A DNA stretch of 22,737 nucleotides from Candidatus Bipolaricaulota bacterium (GCA_021159105.1 JAGGSM010000275.1:1-22737); one strand, 5' to 3'; positions 1-7,586 are shown, counted from the stretch's first letter. The notes: generated by a model not told the origin, from the letters alone. Numbers and translations are program-made.

Positions 1-1215
1 ATCCTCGGGAAAGCGGTTCACCGCAACAACGACGGGGATGCCGAACTTGCGCGCAATCCCGATGTGGTGGATCAGATTAGACATTCCCCGTTCGAGAAGC
101 TCAATATTCTCCTGCGTGTACGCCGGATCGAGCGGCCTTCCTGCGACGACCTTCGGTCCACCGCCGTGCATCTTCAGTGCCCTCACCGTGGCCACGAGGA
201 CGACAGCATCGGGGACGAGGCCGCTCGTGCGGCACTTGATGTCGAAGAACTTCTCCATCCCGATGTCCGCGCCGAACCCGGATTCAGTGACCACATAGTC
301 CGCCAGGAGTAGACCCATCCGATCGGCGATGATCGATGAGTTGCCGTGGGCGATGTTGGCGAACGGCCCGGCGTGGACGAAGACAGGCTGCCCCTCCAGG
401 GTCTGCATCAAGGTCGGCTTCACCGTCTCCTTCATCAGCACCGCCGCCGCACCGGCCACGCCGAGGTCCTCCGTGGTGACCGGCCTGTGGGACCTGTCGT
501 AGCCGATCACGATACGGCCGATCCGCTCCCGCAGGTCCTTCAGATCACTCGCCAACGCGAGGATCGCCATCAGCTCCGAGGAGACGGTGATGTCGAACGC
601 GCTCTCCCGCGGGACACCATCGATCCGCTTGCCCAGACCGAGGATCACATGGCGCAGGGCGCGATCGTTCACATCGACGACCCTGTTCCAGGTGATGGAG
701 TAGGGATCGATGTTGAGCCTCTTTAGGCCGCGCTTCTCCCATGACTCATGTGACTGATTGCGCTCGTGCAGCATGCGTGCGTCGATCGCCGCTGCGATCA
801 GGTTGTGCGCCGCGCCAATGGCATGGATATCGCCGGTCAGGTGCAGGTTGAACTCCTCCATCGGGATCACCTGTGCGTGCCCACCTCCGGCGGCCCCGCC
901 CTTGATCCCGAAGGTCGGGCCCTGCGAGGGCTGGCGGATGCAGGCGAGGGACCTCTTTCCCAGCCTCCCCAATCCCTGCACCAAGCCGATCGTGGTCGTC
1001 GTCTTCCCCTCACCGAGCGGGGTGGGGGTGATCGCGGTGACGTCGATGTACCTGCCACGCGCTGTTCCAGCCAGGCGATCGAGGACGGAGAGATTCACCT
1101 TCGCCTTTGTCCGCCCGTACAGATCGAGCTCATCCAAGTGAAGACCGAGCTTGTCTGCGATCTCAGTTATGGGACGAACATCGGCCTCCCGCGCAATCCT
1201 CAAATCATCGTTCAA
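1..1215 (-). CDS. fhs: Formate--tetrahydrofolate ligase, N-terminal ~405 residues (cut by window edge)
   Basis: This enzyme joins formate to tetrahydrofolate using ATP, giving 10-formyl-THF for one-carbon metabolism or the methyl branch of the Wood-Ljungdahl pathway; it is cytoplasmic. The minus-strand translation shows the family P-loop TPLGEGKTTTTIGL near residues 65-77, followed by RQPSQGPTFGIKGGAAGGG and NLHLTGDIHAI, all typical of Fhs. Full-length family members are about 555 residues, so roughly the last 150 lie beyond base 1. There is no ATG at the start. A TTG at 1215-1213 sits 7 bases after a GGAGG and overlaps the upstream gene's stop codon as TTGA, which suggests translational coupling. 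It is the last visible gene of the infB-rbfA set. The family assignment is secure; the start choice rests on the ribosome-binding site. Confidence 0.95.
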   Translation of the reverse strand, partial: MNDDLRIAREADVRPITEIADKLGLHLDELDLYGRTKAKVNLSVLDRLAGTARGRYIDVTAITPTPLGEGKTTTTIGLVQGLGRLGKRSLACIRQPSQGPTFGIKGGAAGGGHAQVIPMEEFNLHLTGDIHAIGAAHNLIAAAIDARMLHERNQSHESWEKRGLKRLNIDPYSITWNRVVDVNDRALRHVILGLGKRIDGVPRESAFDITVSSELMAILALASDLKDLRERIGRIVIGYDRSHRPVTTEDLGVAGAAAVLMKETVKPTLMQTLEGQPVFVHAGPFANIAHGNSSIIADRMGLLLADYVVTESGFGADIGMEKFFDIKCRTSGLVPDAVVLVATVRALKMHGGGPKVVAGRPLDPAYTQENIELLERGMSNLIHHIGIARKFGIPVVVAVNRFPED

Positions 1216-1877
1216 TTCATACCTCCATCACTCGAAGATCCGCGTTCGGAACCCTCGTTGGCCTCCAAGTAGATCCTCGTCAGCAGGATATTGAGCCAGG
1301 AAAAAGTGAGAGCCGATACTATCAGGGCGTAGATGTCCCACAGCAAGCTCGCTGGGACGAAGAAGACAGCTACCGCCGGCAAGTAGAAGAGGGACACGGC
1401 GGCAAACAGAGGCAGGAGGCCACGCCACTTCTTCGTGCGAGCAAGGCTCATCCGCAGCGCTGCTGTCCCCCGCGCTCCTCCGATCAGTATCTCCTGCTTG
1501 TAGAAGATCAATCGCAGGCCAAAGTAGACACCGGGCAAGACGAAGAGCGTCCCTCCGGCAACGACGATCGCGTTCACCAACAGCTCGCCTGAGACAAGAG
1601 AACCGTAGCTGGGGAGTATGCGAGCTATCGCCTCCCCGATCGACAGCCTGGTCCCATTGCGCTGTGCTTGCAGCAGCAGGATAAAGCCACCGTTGAAGAA
1701 CGGGGAGAGGAGGATGAGGCTGGCCATGGTGATCACCCAACGGGGGTTGGTGACGTCGTACAGGCTGGCCTGCCTGTTTACCAGGTAGAAGATCGCGGTG
1801 AAGAAAAGGGCCCACGCAAGGAGGGCCGGGCGCCGAAATGGCAGCAGGATCGTCTCTTTAAGCAGCTGGGAACGCAT
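1212..1877 (-). CDS. Polytopic membrane protein of unknown function
   Basis: I do not recognise a specific family for this 221-residue protein. It has about five to six hydrophobic segments (roughly residues 17-34, 47-68, 94-126, 153-174 and 178-204) separated by short basic loops, and a hydrophilic Ser/Gly/Glu-rich tail, so it is an inner-membrane protein. The general pattern resembles the loosely defined DUF975/YciC-like membrane proteins, but I see no diagnostic motif. Its ATG follows GAGGACG and overlaps the end of rbfA by 20 bases; its TGA stop overlaps the TTG start of fhs. It is therefore translated in the same operon as rbfA and fhs, though nothing in the sequence ties its role to either. 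Confidence 0.8.
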   Translation of the reverse strand: MRSQLLKETILLPFRRPALLAWALFFTAIFYLVNRQASLYDVTNPRWVITMASLILLSPFFNGGFILLLQAQRNGTRLSIGEAIARILPSYGSLVSGELLVNAIVVAGGTLFVLPGVYFGLRLIFYKQEILIGGARGTAALRMSLARTKKWRGLLPLFAAVSLFYLPAVAVFFVPASLLWDIYALIVSALTFSWLNILLTRIYLEANEGSERGSSSDGGMN

Positions 1878-2223
1878 CGTCCTCGTCTTGTAGCAGGTGC
1901 TGAAGGCGCATCGCCCATTCCACCGTCTCGTCCATGATGAACTCCAACTGTGGCGTGTAGCGGATCGTCAAGCGCTTGGCCAGCTGGGTGCGAAAGAAGC
2001 CGCGGTCGCGGGCGAACGCTTTGGCAACGGTCGCCCTATCGATCCCCGTCGCCCCAATGGCGATGTACACCTTGGCATAGCGCGCATCCGGGGACAGCTT
2101 GACATCCATCACCGTGGGGAAGGCGTCCTGAATCTCTGGGTCGCGTGCCTCGAACTCCACGATCGCCGACAGCTCCCTCTTTATCTCCTCACGCGTCTTG
2201 GCCTTGCCGAGTCCCTCAGGCAT
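1858..2223 (-). CDS. rbfA: Ribosome-binding factor A
   Basis: RbfA binds the immature 30S subunit near the 5' end of 16S rRNA and assists its late maturation, especially in the cold. The 121-residue length is normal. Family signatures are KLSPDARYAKVYIA (about residues 42-55) and GFFRTQLAKRLTIRYTPQLEF (about residues 75-95), the latter matching the KH-fold region that carries R-YTP-L-F in known RbfA proteins. The ATG is preceded by GGAGGGGGAG, a strong ribosome-binding site. It lies 57 bases downstream of infB, the classical order in bacteria, and overlaps the next gene by 20 bases, so it belongs to the same transcript. Confidence 0.95.
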   Translation of the reverse strand: MPEGLGKAKTREEIKRELSAIVEFEARDPEIQDAFPTVMDVKLSPDARYAKVYIAIGATGIDRATVAKAFARDRGFFRTQLAKRLTIRYTPQLEFIMDETVEWAMRLQHLLQDEDDAFPAA

Positions 2224-2280
2224 CTCCCCCTCCTCTGTTCGACCATCGCAGGAGGCAATGAAGCTCTATGCGAGTCAACC

Positions 2281-4038
2281 TTATCTTTTGATCTCTTTCA
2301 GCGTGAACACAGAGAGGCGATCACCGGGCATGACCTCGTTGAAGTCCTTGATGCGGATGCCGCACTCGCGCCCGTTCTGCACCTCGCGGACATTCTCGGC
2401 GAAGCGGTGTAGCGACAGGATGTCACCCACGAACACTTCATCTCCACCGCGCAGTACGCGCACCTTGGCCTTGCGCTCGATCTTCCCATCGGTCACGTAG
2501 CAGCCAGCTACGACACCATCAGGGATCTTGAACACCTCGCGCACTTCGGCCTCTCCCATGCGCTCCTCCTCGTACTCGGGGGCGAGCATGCTCTTCAGCG
2601 CGCGTTCAATCTCATCCAACAGCTCGTAGATGACCTCGTAGGTGAGGATCGCCACCCCATCCCGTTCTGCAACCTTGGTCGCCTTTCCGTCGGCCTTTAC
2701 GCCAAACCCGACCACCAAGCAGTCCTCAGCGATGCTCGATGCGAGGAGAACATCCCCCTCGGAGATCGGGCCGACACCGGTGTGGATGAACTCGACGTCT
2801 ATCCCCTCCACGCCTATCCCCTCGATCTCCCTCTTGGCGGCCTCCAACGCACCGGTGGAAGCGGCCTTGAGCACGAGGCGAAGCTTGTCAGCCTCCATCG
2901 CCTCGCGGAACAGGTCCTCAACGCTCATCTTGGCGCGCGAACGCCTGGGCGCAGCTTCCAGCTCCTTCTGCTTGGCAGCGGCATTCTTCGCTTCACTTTG
3001 AGACTTGTAGACGTCGATCATCGTCCCCACCCTCGGCACGTCCTGCAGGCCGAGGACCTCCACCGCCTTTCCCGGACCAGCCTCACTCACGCGGGCGCCG
3101 GCGTCATCGGTCATCGCCCTCACTCGCCCCCACGTGGAGCCAGCGACGATGATGTCCTTCTCGCGCAGTGTTCCGTTTTTCACGATCACCGTCGCCACCG
3201 GACCGCGCCCCTTGGCGAGGTGGCTCTCGATGATTACTGCCTCCAGCTTTCCGTCGGGATCGGCGCGCAGGTTCTCCATCTCAGCAACGAGGAGGACCAT
3301 CTCCAACAGCTCGTCGATATTCTCCCCCTTCAGGGCGGAGATGGGCACGGTGATCGTCTCCCCTCCCCACGCTTCCGGGGTGAGGCCATGCTTGGTCAAG
3401 TCCTGCATCACGCGGTCAATGTCGGCGTTTGGCTTGTCTATCTTGTTGATGGCCACAATCATCGGAATCTCGGCCGCTTTGATGTGATCTATCGCTTCGA
3501 TCGTCTGCTCCATGATCCCATCATCAGCAGCAACGACCAGGATCGCTATGTCGGTCGCTTTGGCACCGCGCGCGCGCATTCCGGTGAACGCCTTGTGCCC
3601 AGGGGTGTCGATGAAGGTTATCATCTGACCATCCAACTCCGCCTGGTAAGCAGCGACCCCCTGCGTGATCCCTCCCGCTTCCTTGGCGGTAACGTGAGAG
3701 TTTCTGATCGTGTCCAGGAGCGTTGTCTTGCCGTGGTCGATGTGCCCGAGGACGGAGACGATCGGTGGACGCACTATCCCGCGCGTCCCTTCCTCCCTCT
3801 CTTCCTTGCGCTCCTCCTCCTTCTTCTCCGCGGGAACGCTCTCTGCCTTCGCCTTGGGCGGTGCCGCCTGGGGAGTGCTCTCCTCCCGGTACAGGTTCAC
3901 AATCAGGCCATATTCCTCTTCGCTGACTGAGTTCGCCGCCTTGAGCCCGGGCATCCCCATCTCCGCAAGCTTGCTGATCAGCTCTTTGCTTGTGACCTCA
4001 AACTCTTTTGCAATCTCGTATATTCTCTTTCTCGTCAC
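2281..4038 (-). CDS. infB: Translation initiation factor IF-2
   Basis: IF-2 is the GTPase that brings fMet-tRNA to the 30S subunit and promotes subunit joining. The 585-residue protein starts with one IF2-N-type helical module (RIYEIAKEFEVTSKELISKL, residues 5-24), then a short charged Lys/Glu linker (about 60-88), then the G domain: GHIDHGKTT at 98-106, DTPGH at 144-148, NKID at 198-201 and SALKG near 235, followed by the beta-barrel and C-terminal domains. It is a short form; many bacterial IF-2 proteins have a much longer N-terminus. The segment GGITQGVAAY differs from the usual GGITQHIGAY. The start codon is GTG, 5 bases after GAGGGG. A TTGACG-17-TATAGT promoter lies about 45-75 bases upstream. 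The usual upstream neighbour nusA is absent; a TPR gene is there instead. Confidence 0.97.
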   Translation of the reverse strand: MTRKRIYEIAKEFEVTSKELISKLAEMGMPGLKAANSVSEEEYGLIVNLYREESTPQAAPPKAKAESVPAEKKEEERKEEREEGTRGIVRPPIVSVLGHIDHGKTTLLDTIRNSHVTAKEAGGITQGVAAYQAELDGQMITFIDTPGHKAFTGMRARGAKATDIAILVVAADDGIMEQTIEAIDHIKAAEIPMIVAINKIDKPNADIDRVMQDLTKHGLTPEAWGGETITVPISALKGENIDELLEMVLLVAEMENLRADPDGKLEAVIIESHLAKGRGPVATVIVKNGTLREKDIIVAGSTWGRVRAMTDDAGARVSEAGPGKAVEVLGLQDVPRVGTMIDVYKSQSEAKNAAAKQKELEAAPRRSRAKMSVEDLFREAMEADKLRLVLKAASTGALEAAKREIEGIGVEGIDVEFIHTGVGPISEGDVLLASSIAEDCLVVGFGVKADGKATKVAERDGVAILTYEVIYELLDEIERALKSMLAPEYEEERMGEAEVREVFKIPDGVVAGCYVTDGKIERKAKVRVLRGGDEVFVGDILSLHRFAENVREVQNGRECGIRIKDFNEVMPGDRLSVFTLKEIKR

Positions 4039-4082
4039 GCTGACCCCTCGCTTAGTTTTCGCAGATACGAATAGCTTTGCAG

Positions 4083-4111
4083 ACTATACTCGATCCCTTG
4101 GAAAGCGTCAA
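4083..4111 (-). promoter_or_regulatory. Promoter for infB-rbfA-fhs set
   Basis: Read on the minus strand, TTGACG (4111-4106) and TATAGT (4088-4083) are separated by exactly 17 bases. The predicted transcript start is near 4076, giving a leader of about 38 bases that contains the GAGGGG ribosome-binding site of infB. It lies in the 108-base gap after the TPR gene, so infB can be transcribed independently of the uracil-DNA glycosylase and TPR genes. Confidence 0.7.
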
Positions 4112-4146
4112 ACATCCTTAGCAAATAGACTTCCACAAAGCGCCAA

Positions 4147-4632
4147 TCAATGAAGGAAGAAGACGAGGATCACGGCAATGATTCCCCCGAACGCAAGCAT
4201 GCCCAACATGACCTTCACACTGAGGCGGCGGAGGTGTTTCTTCTGATCCGGTTTCAGGTCGGCGTTGCGCGGGTGACGCAGCTCCATGCGCTGTGCCCTC
4301 TTGTACGTCTTGACGAACTGCGAGATCTTCTTCTGGCGCTTGTAGACGATGGCCAGGTTGTGCATCGCGTTCACGTGATGAGGGTCGACATCGAGTGCCC
4401 GTTTGTAAGCGTACTCGGCCCGATTGTAGTCCTCCCCATCGATGTAGATGTTCCCAAGGCGGTAGTATATCTGTGCCTTCTCGATTCCATAGCGCAGGGC
4501 CTCAACGAGGAGGGTGATCCCCTCCTTGTATCGCTTCTTCTTACGGTGAATCTCCGCTTGTACGAGCGCCTGTTTGACGAACTCCTGCTGCTGTTCATAA
4601 TCGGTCAGAATCTCTCTGTCTTCCATTGTCAT
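4147..4632 (-). CDS. Tetratricopeptide-repeat protein with a C-terminal membrane anchor
   Basis: This 161-residue protein has about three TPR units between residues 20 and 120 (one of them YRLGNIYIDGEDYNRAEYAY, followed by ALDVDPHHVNAMHNLAIVYK), a basic stretch rich in Lys and Arg, and a single hydrophobic helix at about 139-160 that ends the protein. It is predicted to be tail-anchored in the inner membrane with the TPR domain facing the cytoplasm, where such repeats bind other proteins. The partner is unknown. Its start overlaps the end of the uracil-DNA glycosylase gene by 38 bases; the internal ATG two codons later (4626) is an equally possible start. A GAGG lies 10 bases before the first ATG. 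Sitting before infB may hint at an envelope or translation role, but that is only context. Confidence 0.85.
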   Translation of the reverse strand: MTMEDREILTDYEQQQEFVKQALVQAEIHRKKKRYKEGITLLVEALRYGIEKAQIYYRLGNIYIDGEDYNRAEYAYKRALDVDPHHVNAMHNLAIVYKRQKKISQFVKTYKRAQRMELRHPRNADLKPDQKKHLRRLSVKVMLGMLAFGGIIAVILVFFLH

Positions 4633-5215
4633 CCAGCCATTTCCTCACTTTCTTGATATCCATCCACGTCAGGTACTTCGGGCTCCCTTTGCTCCGCGAA
4701 GGATTGCGCAACAGGTAGCTGGGGTGGAACATGGGGACGATCTCAATTCCACCCCTCCAAGGGATGAACGACCCGTGGATGTGTGTTATTCCACCCGCGC
4801 CAGGGACGAGCCACTGCGTGGGAGTGTTGCCCAGGGTGATGATCAGCTTCGGATTCACCAGCGCGATCTGTGCCTCCAAATAGGGAGAGCAGGCCTCCAT
4901 CTCCTTCTTCGTGGGGACACGGTTTCCTGGCGGTCGACACTTGACAACGTTCGTTATGTAGATCTCCGCCCGCGAGATGCCGACCGAGGAAAGGACATCA
5001 TCGAGCTTATGCCCAGCAGGCCCGACGAACGGGTGCCCTGTATTGTCCTCAACCTCCCCTGGTCCCTCCCCGACGAGCATGAGATCAGCGTGCGGATCTC
5101 CCTCTCCGAACACGACATGCGTGCGTGTTTCGCTGAGCGGGCACTTCGTACACTTGTTCACCCTCTCTTCCAGCGCATCCAGGGTCAGGGCATAGGGATC
5201 ATCGCTACGATTCAT
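4595..5215 (-). CDS. Type 4 (iron-sulfur) uracil-DNA glycosylase
   Basis: Family 4 uracil-DNA glycosylases remove uracil from DNA after cytosine deamination and are common in thermophiles. Counting from the chosen start, the four cysteines for a [4Fe-4S] cluster are at 22, 25, 93 and 109 (KCTKCP, VVKCRPPGN, MEACSPYL). The active-site region GEGPGEVEDNTGHPFVGPAG is at 49-68 and HPSYLLR is at 164-170. The reading frame is open for another 52 codons upstream, to an ATG at 5371, but that start would fall inside the tRNA gene. The ATG at 5215 follows AAGGAGGACG and gives 206 residues, the usual family length. The gene lies about 150 bases after the tRNA on the same strand with no clear promoter of its own, so it may be read through from the tRNA or pgk. 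Confidence 0.92.
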   Translation of the reverse strand: MNRSDDPYALTLDALEERVNKCTKCPLSETRTHVVFGEGDPHADLMLVGEGPGEVEDNTGHPFVGPAGHKLDDVLSSVGISRAEIYITNVVKCRPPGNRVPTKKEMEACSPYLEAQIALVNPKLIITLGNTPTQWLVPGAGGITHIHGSFIPWRGGIEIVPMFHPSYLLRNPSRSKGSPKYLTWMDIKKVRKWLDDNGRQRDSDRL

Positions 5216-5362
5216 CGTCCTCCTTGGCCTGGTCCTCTCAGTTGAAGAGGGGAGAGCATCGACCGAAGCAGGTTCATCCAAGGGTCGATTTCCCGCCACC
5301 TGGGACGTGTTTCTCGCTGACATCTCTTGATACACCATCCGCCTGCGGCGGCACAGTTCATC

Positions 5363-5434
5363 AGCGGGCAACGGGATTCGAACCCGCGACCCCCAGCTTG
5401 GGAAGCTGATGCTCTACCACTGAGCTATGCCCGC
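5363..5434 (-). tRNA. tRNA-Gly, anticodon CCC
   Basis: The minus strand folds as a complete cloverleaf: acceptor GCGGGCA paired with TGCCCGC, a D-arm GCTC/GAGC with loop AGTGGTA, an anticodon arm TCAGC/GCTGG with loop TTCCCAA, a five-base variable loop, and a T-arm GCGGG/CCCGT with loop TTCGAAT. The anticodon in the loop is CCC, which reads GGG glycine codons. The discriminator base is U, as usual for bacterial tRNA-Gly. CCA is not encoded. The 5' end is at 5434. It sits between pgk and the uracil-DNA glycosylase and has its own promoter. Confidence 0.96.
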
Positions 5435-5444
5435 GATGAGAACT

Positions 5445-5473
5445 ATTGTAGCATGGATGGACACAAGCGGCAA
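5445..5473 (-). promoter_or_regulatory. Promoter of tRNA-Gly
   Basis: On the minus strand, TTGCCG (5473-5468) and TACAAT (5450-5445) are 17 bases apart. The predicted start point is about 5438, a few bases before the mature 5' end of the tRNA. The -35 box ends two bases past the pgk stop codon, so the promoter fills the whole 40-base gap between the two genes. Confidence 0.65.
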
Positions 5474-5474
5474 C

Positions 5475-6668
5475 TCAGTCCCGCAGCGCCTCAAGCGCTG
5501 GGAGGGCTTTCCCGCGCAGCAGTGCCAGGCACGCACCACCTCCGGTCGATATTCGCGAAATCCCTTCTGCGACACCAAGCTTCTTCACCGCTTCGCCTGT
5601 CTCTCCCCCACCGACAACGGTGAAGGCATCGCTCGCGGCAAGTGCTTGTCCGATTTCCCTGGTCCCCTCTGAGAAGGGTGAGAACTCGAACGCCCCCATC
5701 GGCCCAGCCCACATGATCATCTTCGCTCCAGCGATCTTCTCACGAAAGAGCGCGATCGTCTTCGGGCCGATGTCGAGGCCCATCTCGTCTTCTGGAATGT
5801 CGTCGATCGCTACCGTGGATACCTGCGCTGAATCGCTCAGCTCCTTGGCGACCACGGCATCGCGCGGCAGGACTATTGGCACACCCTTCTCGCTCGCCTT
5901 AGCGCTTATGAGCTCTATCTCTTCGAACAGCGAGTCATCGACAATCGACTTGCCAACGCTGTGCCCCTGGGCGCGCAGGAAGGTGAACGCAACTCCGCCC
6001 CCGATGAGGATGGCATCGACCTTATCGACAAGGTCTCGCAGCGTACCGAGCTTGCTACGCGCCTTCTTCCCACCGATGATAGCCACGTAGGGGTGCTCGG
6101 GATTGTCCGTAAGCCTGGACAGGGCCTCTATCTCCTTCTGCACGAGTAGGCCAGCGTAGGAGGGAAGGTAGTCAGCGATCCCCAGCGTGGAGGCGTGCGC
6201 GCGATGCAGCGTAGCAAAAGCATCGTTGACGAACAGATCGCCAAGCGCGGCCAGCTGGCGCGCGAACGCAGCATCGTTTGCCGTCTCCTCCGGGAAGAAG
6301 CGCACGTTCTCGAGCAGGATGACCGAGCCGTCCTCCCAGCCCTCTATCGCGCGCACGACTTCATCGCCAATGCATGTGTCCAGCTTGCGTACTGGCCGTC
6401 CGAGCAATTCCTGCAGCCTCTGCGCTACTGGGTCGAGTCGCAGCTCCGGCACGACCTTCCCCTCTGGGCGACCAAGGTGCGTCAACAGAATCGGCTTTCC
6501 CCCTCGATCGAGGATGTTCTCCAGGGTGGGAAGCGATGCCCGAATACGCGCGTCATCCCCCACTCTGCCATCCACAAGCGGAACGTTGTAGTCCACACGC
6601 ACCACAACTGGCTTCCCTTCAACCTCTACGTCTTGTACACATCTTAGCCGGTCGAGCAGACTTCCCAT
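5475..6668 (-). CDS. pgk: Phosphoglycerate kinase, with divergent nucleotide-site residues
   Basis: This glycolytic enzyme transfers phosphate between 1,3-bisphosphoglycerate and ADP in the cytoplasm. The 397-residue length is normal. Substrate-side motifs are VRVDYNVP (23-30), HLGRPEGK (64-71), ENVRF (120-124) and VNDAF..LHRAHAS (147-160). On the nucleotide side it has GGKKARSK (199-206), where the usual form is GGAKVSDK, both lysines being kept, and GGGETG (353-358), where the usual form is GGGDT/S; the Asp at that place is the Mg-ATP ligand in well-studied enzymes. GPMGAFE and STGGGACLALLRGK are also slightly unusual. The ATG follows AAGGAGGAAGCCG, a strong ribosome-binding site. It is divergent from the LolA-like gene and is followed by the tRNA-Gly. 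The assignment is secure; the substitutions are read directly from the sequence. Confidence 0.95.
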   Translation of the reverse strand: MGSLLDRLRCVQDVEVEGKPVVVRVDYNVPLVDGRVGDDARIRASLPTLENILDRGGKPILLTHLGRPEGKVVPELRLDPVAQRLQELLGRPVRKLDTCIGDEVVRAIEGWEDGSVILLENVRFFPEETANDAAFARQLAALGDLFVNDAFATLHRAHASTLGIADYLPSYAGLLVQKEIEALSRLTDNPEHPYVAIIGGKKARSKLGTLRDLVDKVDAILIGGGVAFTFLRAQGHSVGKSIVDDSLFEEIELISAKASEKGVPIVLPRDAVVAKELSDSAQVSTVAIDDIPEDEMGLDIGPKTIALFREKIAGAKMIMWAGPMGAFEFSPFSEGTREIGQALAASDAFTVVGGGETGEAVKKLGVAEGISRISTGGGACLALLRGKALPALEALRD

Positions 6669-6697
6669 CGGCTTCCTCCTTCCTCGTTATTCCCGAA

Positions 6698-6726
6698 TTG
6701 AACACCATTACCAAGCCGATTATAAT
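6698..6726 (+). promoter_or_regulatory. Promoter of the LolA-like gene (leaderless)
   Basis: TTGAAC (6698-6703) and TATAAT (6721-6726) are 17 bases apart, a near-consensus promoter. Only 8 bases separate the -10 box from the ATG at 6735, so the transcript should begin within about three bases of the start codon and there is no room for a ribosome-binding site. The -10 box lies inside the palindrome ATTATAAT, which also provides a -10 box to the pgk promoter on the other strand. Confidence 0.75.
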
Positions 6727-6746
6727 CTTCTACGATGAACAGTCAA
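6719..6746 (-). promoter_or_regulatory. Promoter of pgk
   Basis: On the minus strand TTGACT (6746-6741) and TATAAT (6724-6719) are 16 bases apart. The predicted start is near 6712, giving pgk a leader of about 44 bases with a good ribosome-binding site. The -35 box lies within the first codons of the divergent LolA-like gene, and the -10 box overlaps that gene's own -10 box on the other strand. Confidence 0.65.
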
Positions 6747-7586
6747 AACTTGATCCTTCTAGGGATCGGCATCTTCGTCAGCCTCATCGTCACCGCTGTC
6801 GCCCTCGATCAAGCCTTCCTCGCCAAGAATGACCCCATGGAACCGGGAGGCCTGCTCGCTCGCACCGAGGCGGCGTTCGACCGCATCCAGGATATGGAGA
6901 TCGTCCTGAACGTGGTCTCCACCGGTGAGGAGAGCCGACCCTTACAGATGCGGGTGTGGTACATCAACGGACCGGATCCAGCAGCTAGGATCCTCTACCT
7001 TTCACCGAGCGAGCTTAAGGGCGAGGTGTACACAGTGGACCGCGATCTGTTATCGCACTACATACCGCAGGAGAACATGACCGTGATAAAACGCTGGGCC
7101 GGTTTTCCCCTCTCCGACTTGGGACTGGCGAGCTTCGATCTGCACACTGTGGAGGAGGAGTGGAAGCAGGGGAAGGTCGACCTGCGGGTGTCACAGAACG
7201 TCCCTCGCTTCGATATGACCCTGTTCCCCACCGACCTTCTCGTCACCGACACGCTGGCCGGGTGCACTCAGTGGGATCCGTTCTCGATATCGTGCGGGTA
7301 TCAGCCCACACCAAGCCTCAGTATGAGCATATCCGGAGTGACAGCCGACACAGGATTGAACCCGATCCCGGGCGGATTTGTGTTGCAGGTGTACGACAAG
7401 AAAACCGGACAAATAACGAAGATGTTCTCCATCGACCGCGAAACGTTCCTCGTACGGCAGATCGTCCTGTTCGCCGATGAGAAACGGACCACCACGATCT
7501 ATGCGTCGCAGATGATCATCAACCAAGACCTGAACCGCGACGAGATCCTGCTGCTCCCACGTGGGACCACGATCATCCGTGGCTGA
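6735..7586 (+). CDS. Exported protein resembling outer-membrane lipoprotein-sorting proteins (LolA/LolB-like)
   Basis: The 283-residue product starts with a hydrophobic helix (about residues 6-24) after a short N-terminus, acting as a signal anchor or uncleaved signal peptide; no lipobox cysteine is present. The rest is rich in beta-strands. Segments such as ILYLSPSELKGEVYTVDRDLL, HYIPQENMTVIKRW and the late YDKKTGQITKMFSIDRETF resemble the half-barrel of LolA/LolB-type proteins, where a model strand reads as substrate modified, value, text. Those bind lipids or lipoprotein acyl chains in the periplasm. I place it there with moderate confidence only. Its two cysteines (in AGCTQW and ISCGYQ) could form a disulfide outside the cell. 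It is monocistronic, apparently leaderless, and convergent with the DUF151 gene, 5 bases away. Confidence 0.6.
   Translation: MNSQNLILLGIGIFVSLIVTAVALDQAFLAKNDPMEPGGLLARTEAAFDRIQDMEIVLNVVSTGEESRPLQMRVWYINGPDPAARILYLSPSELKGEVYTVDRDLLSHYIPQENMTVIKRWAGFPLSDLGLASFDLHTVEEEWKQGKVDLRVSQNVPRFDMTLFPTDLLVTDTLAGCTQWDPFSISCGYQPTPSLSMSISGVTADTGLNPIPGGFVLQVYDKKTGQITKMFSIDRETFLVRQIVLFADEKRTTTIYASQMIINQDLNRDEILLLPRGTTIIRG

Noticed and set aside
2782..3930. 382-codon open frame on the plus strand opposite infB
   Set aside because: It is the shadow of infB codon structure; the product has low complexity of His/Leu/Arg and no known fold or ribosome-binding site.
4085..4090. Plus-strand TATACT opposite the infB -10 box, suggesting a second shared -10 element
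   Set aside because: No -35 box at 16-18 bases on the plus strand and no plus-strand gene follows.
4595..5371. 258-residue version of the uracil-DNA glycosylase starting at 5371
   Set aside because: That start codon lies inside the tRNA-Gly gene; the ATG at 5215 has a ribosome-binding site and gives the normal family length.
6686..6714. Alternative pgk promoter TTGGTA-17-AATAAC on the minus strand
   Set aside because: Both boxes are weak and the start point would fall inside the ribosome-binding site; the TTGACT-16-TATAAT pair a little upstream is far better.
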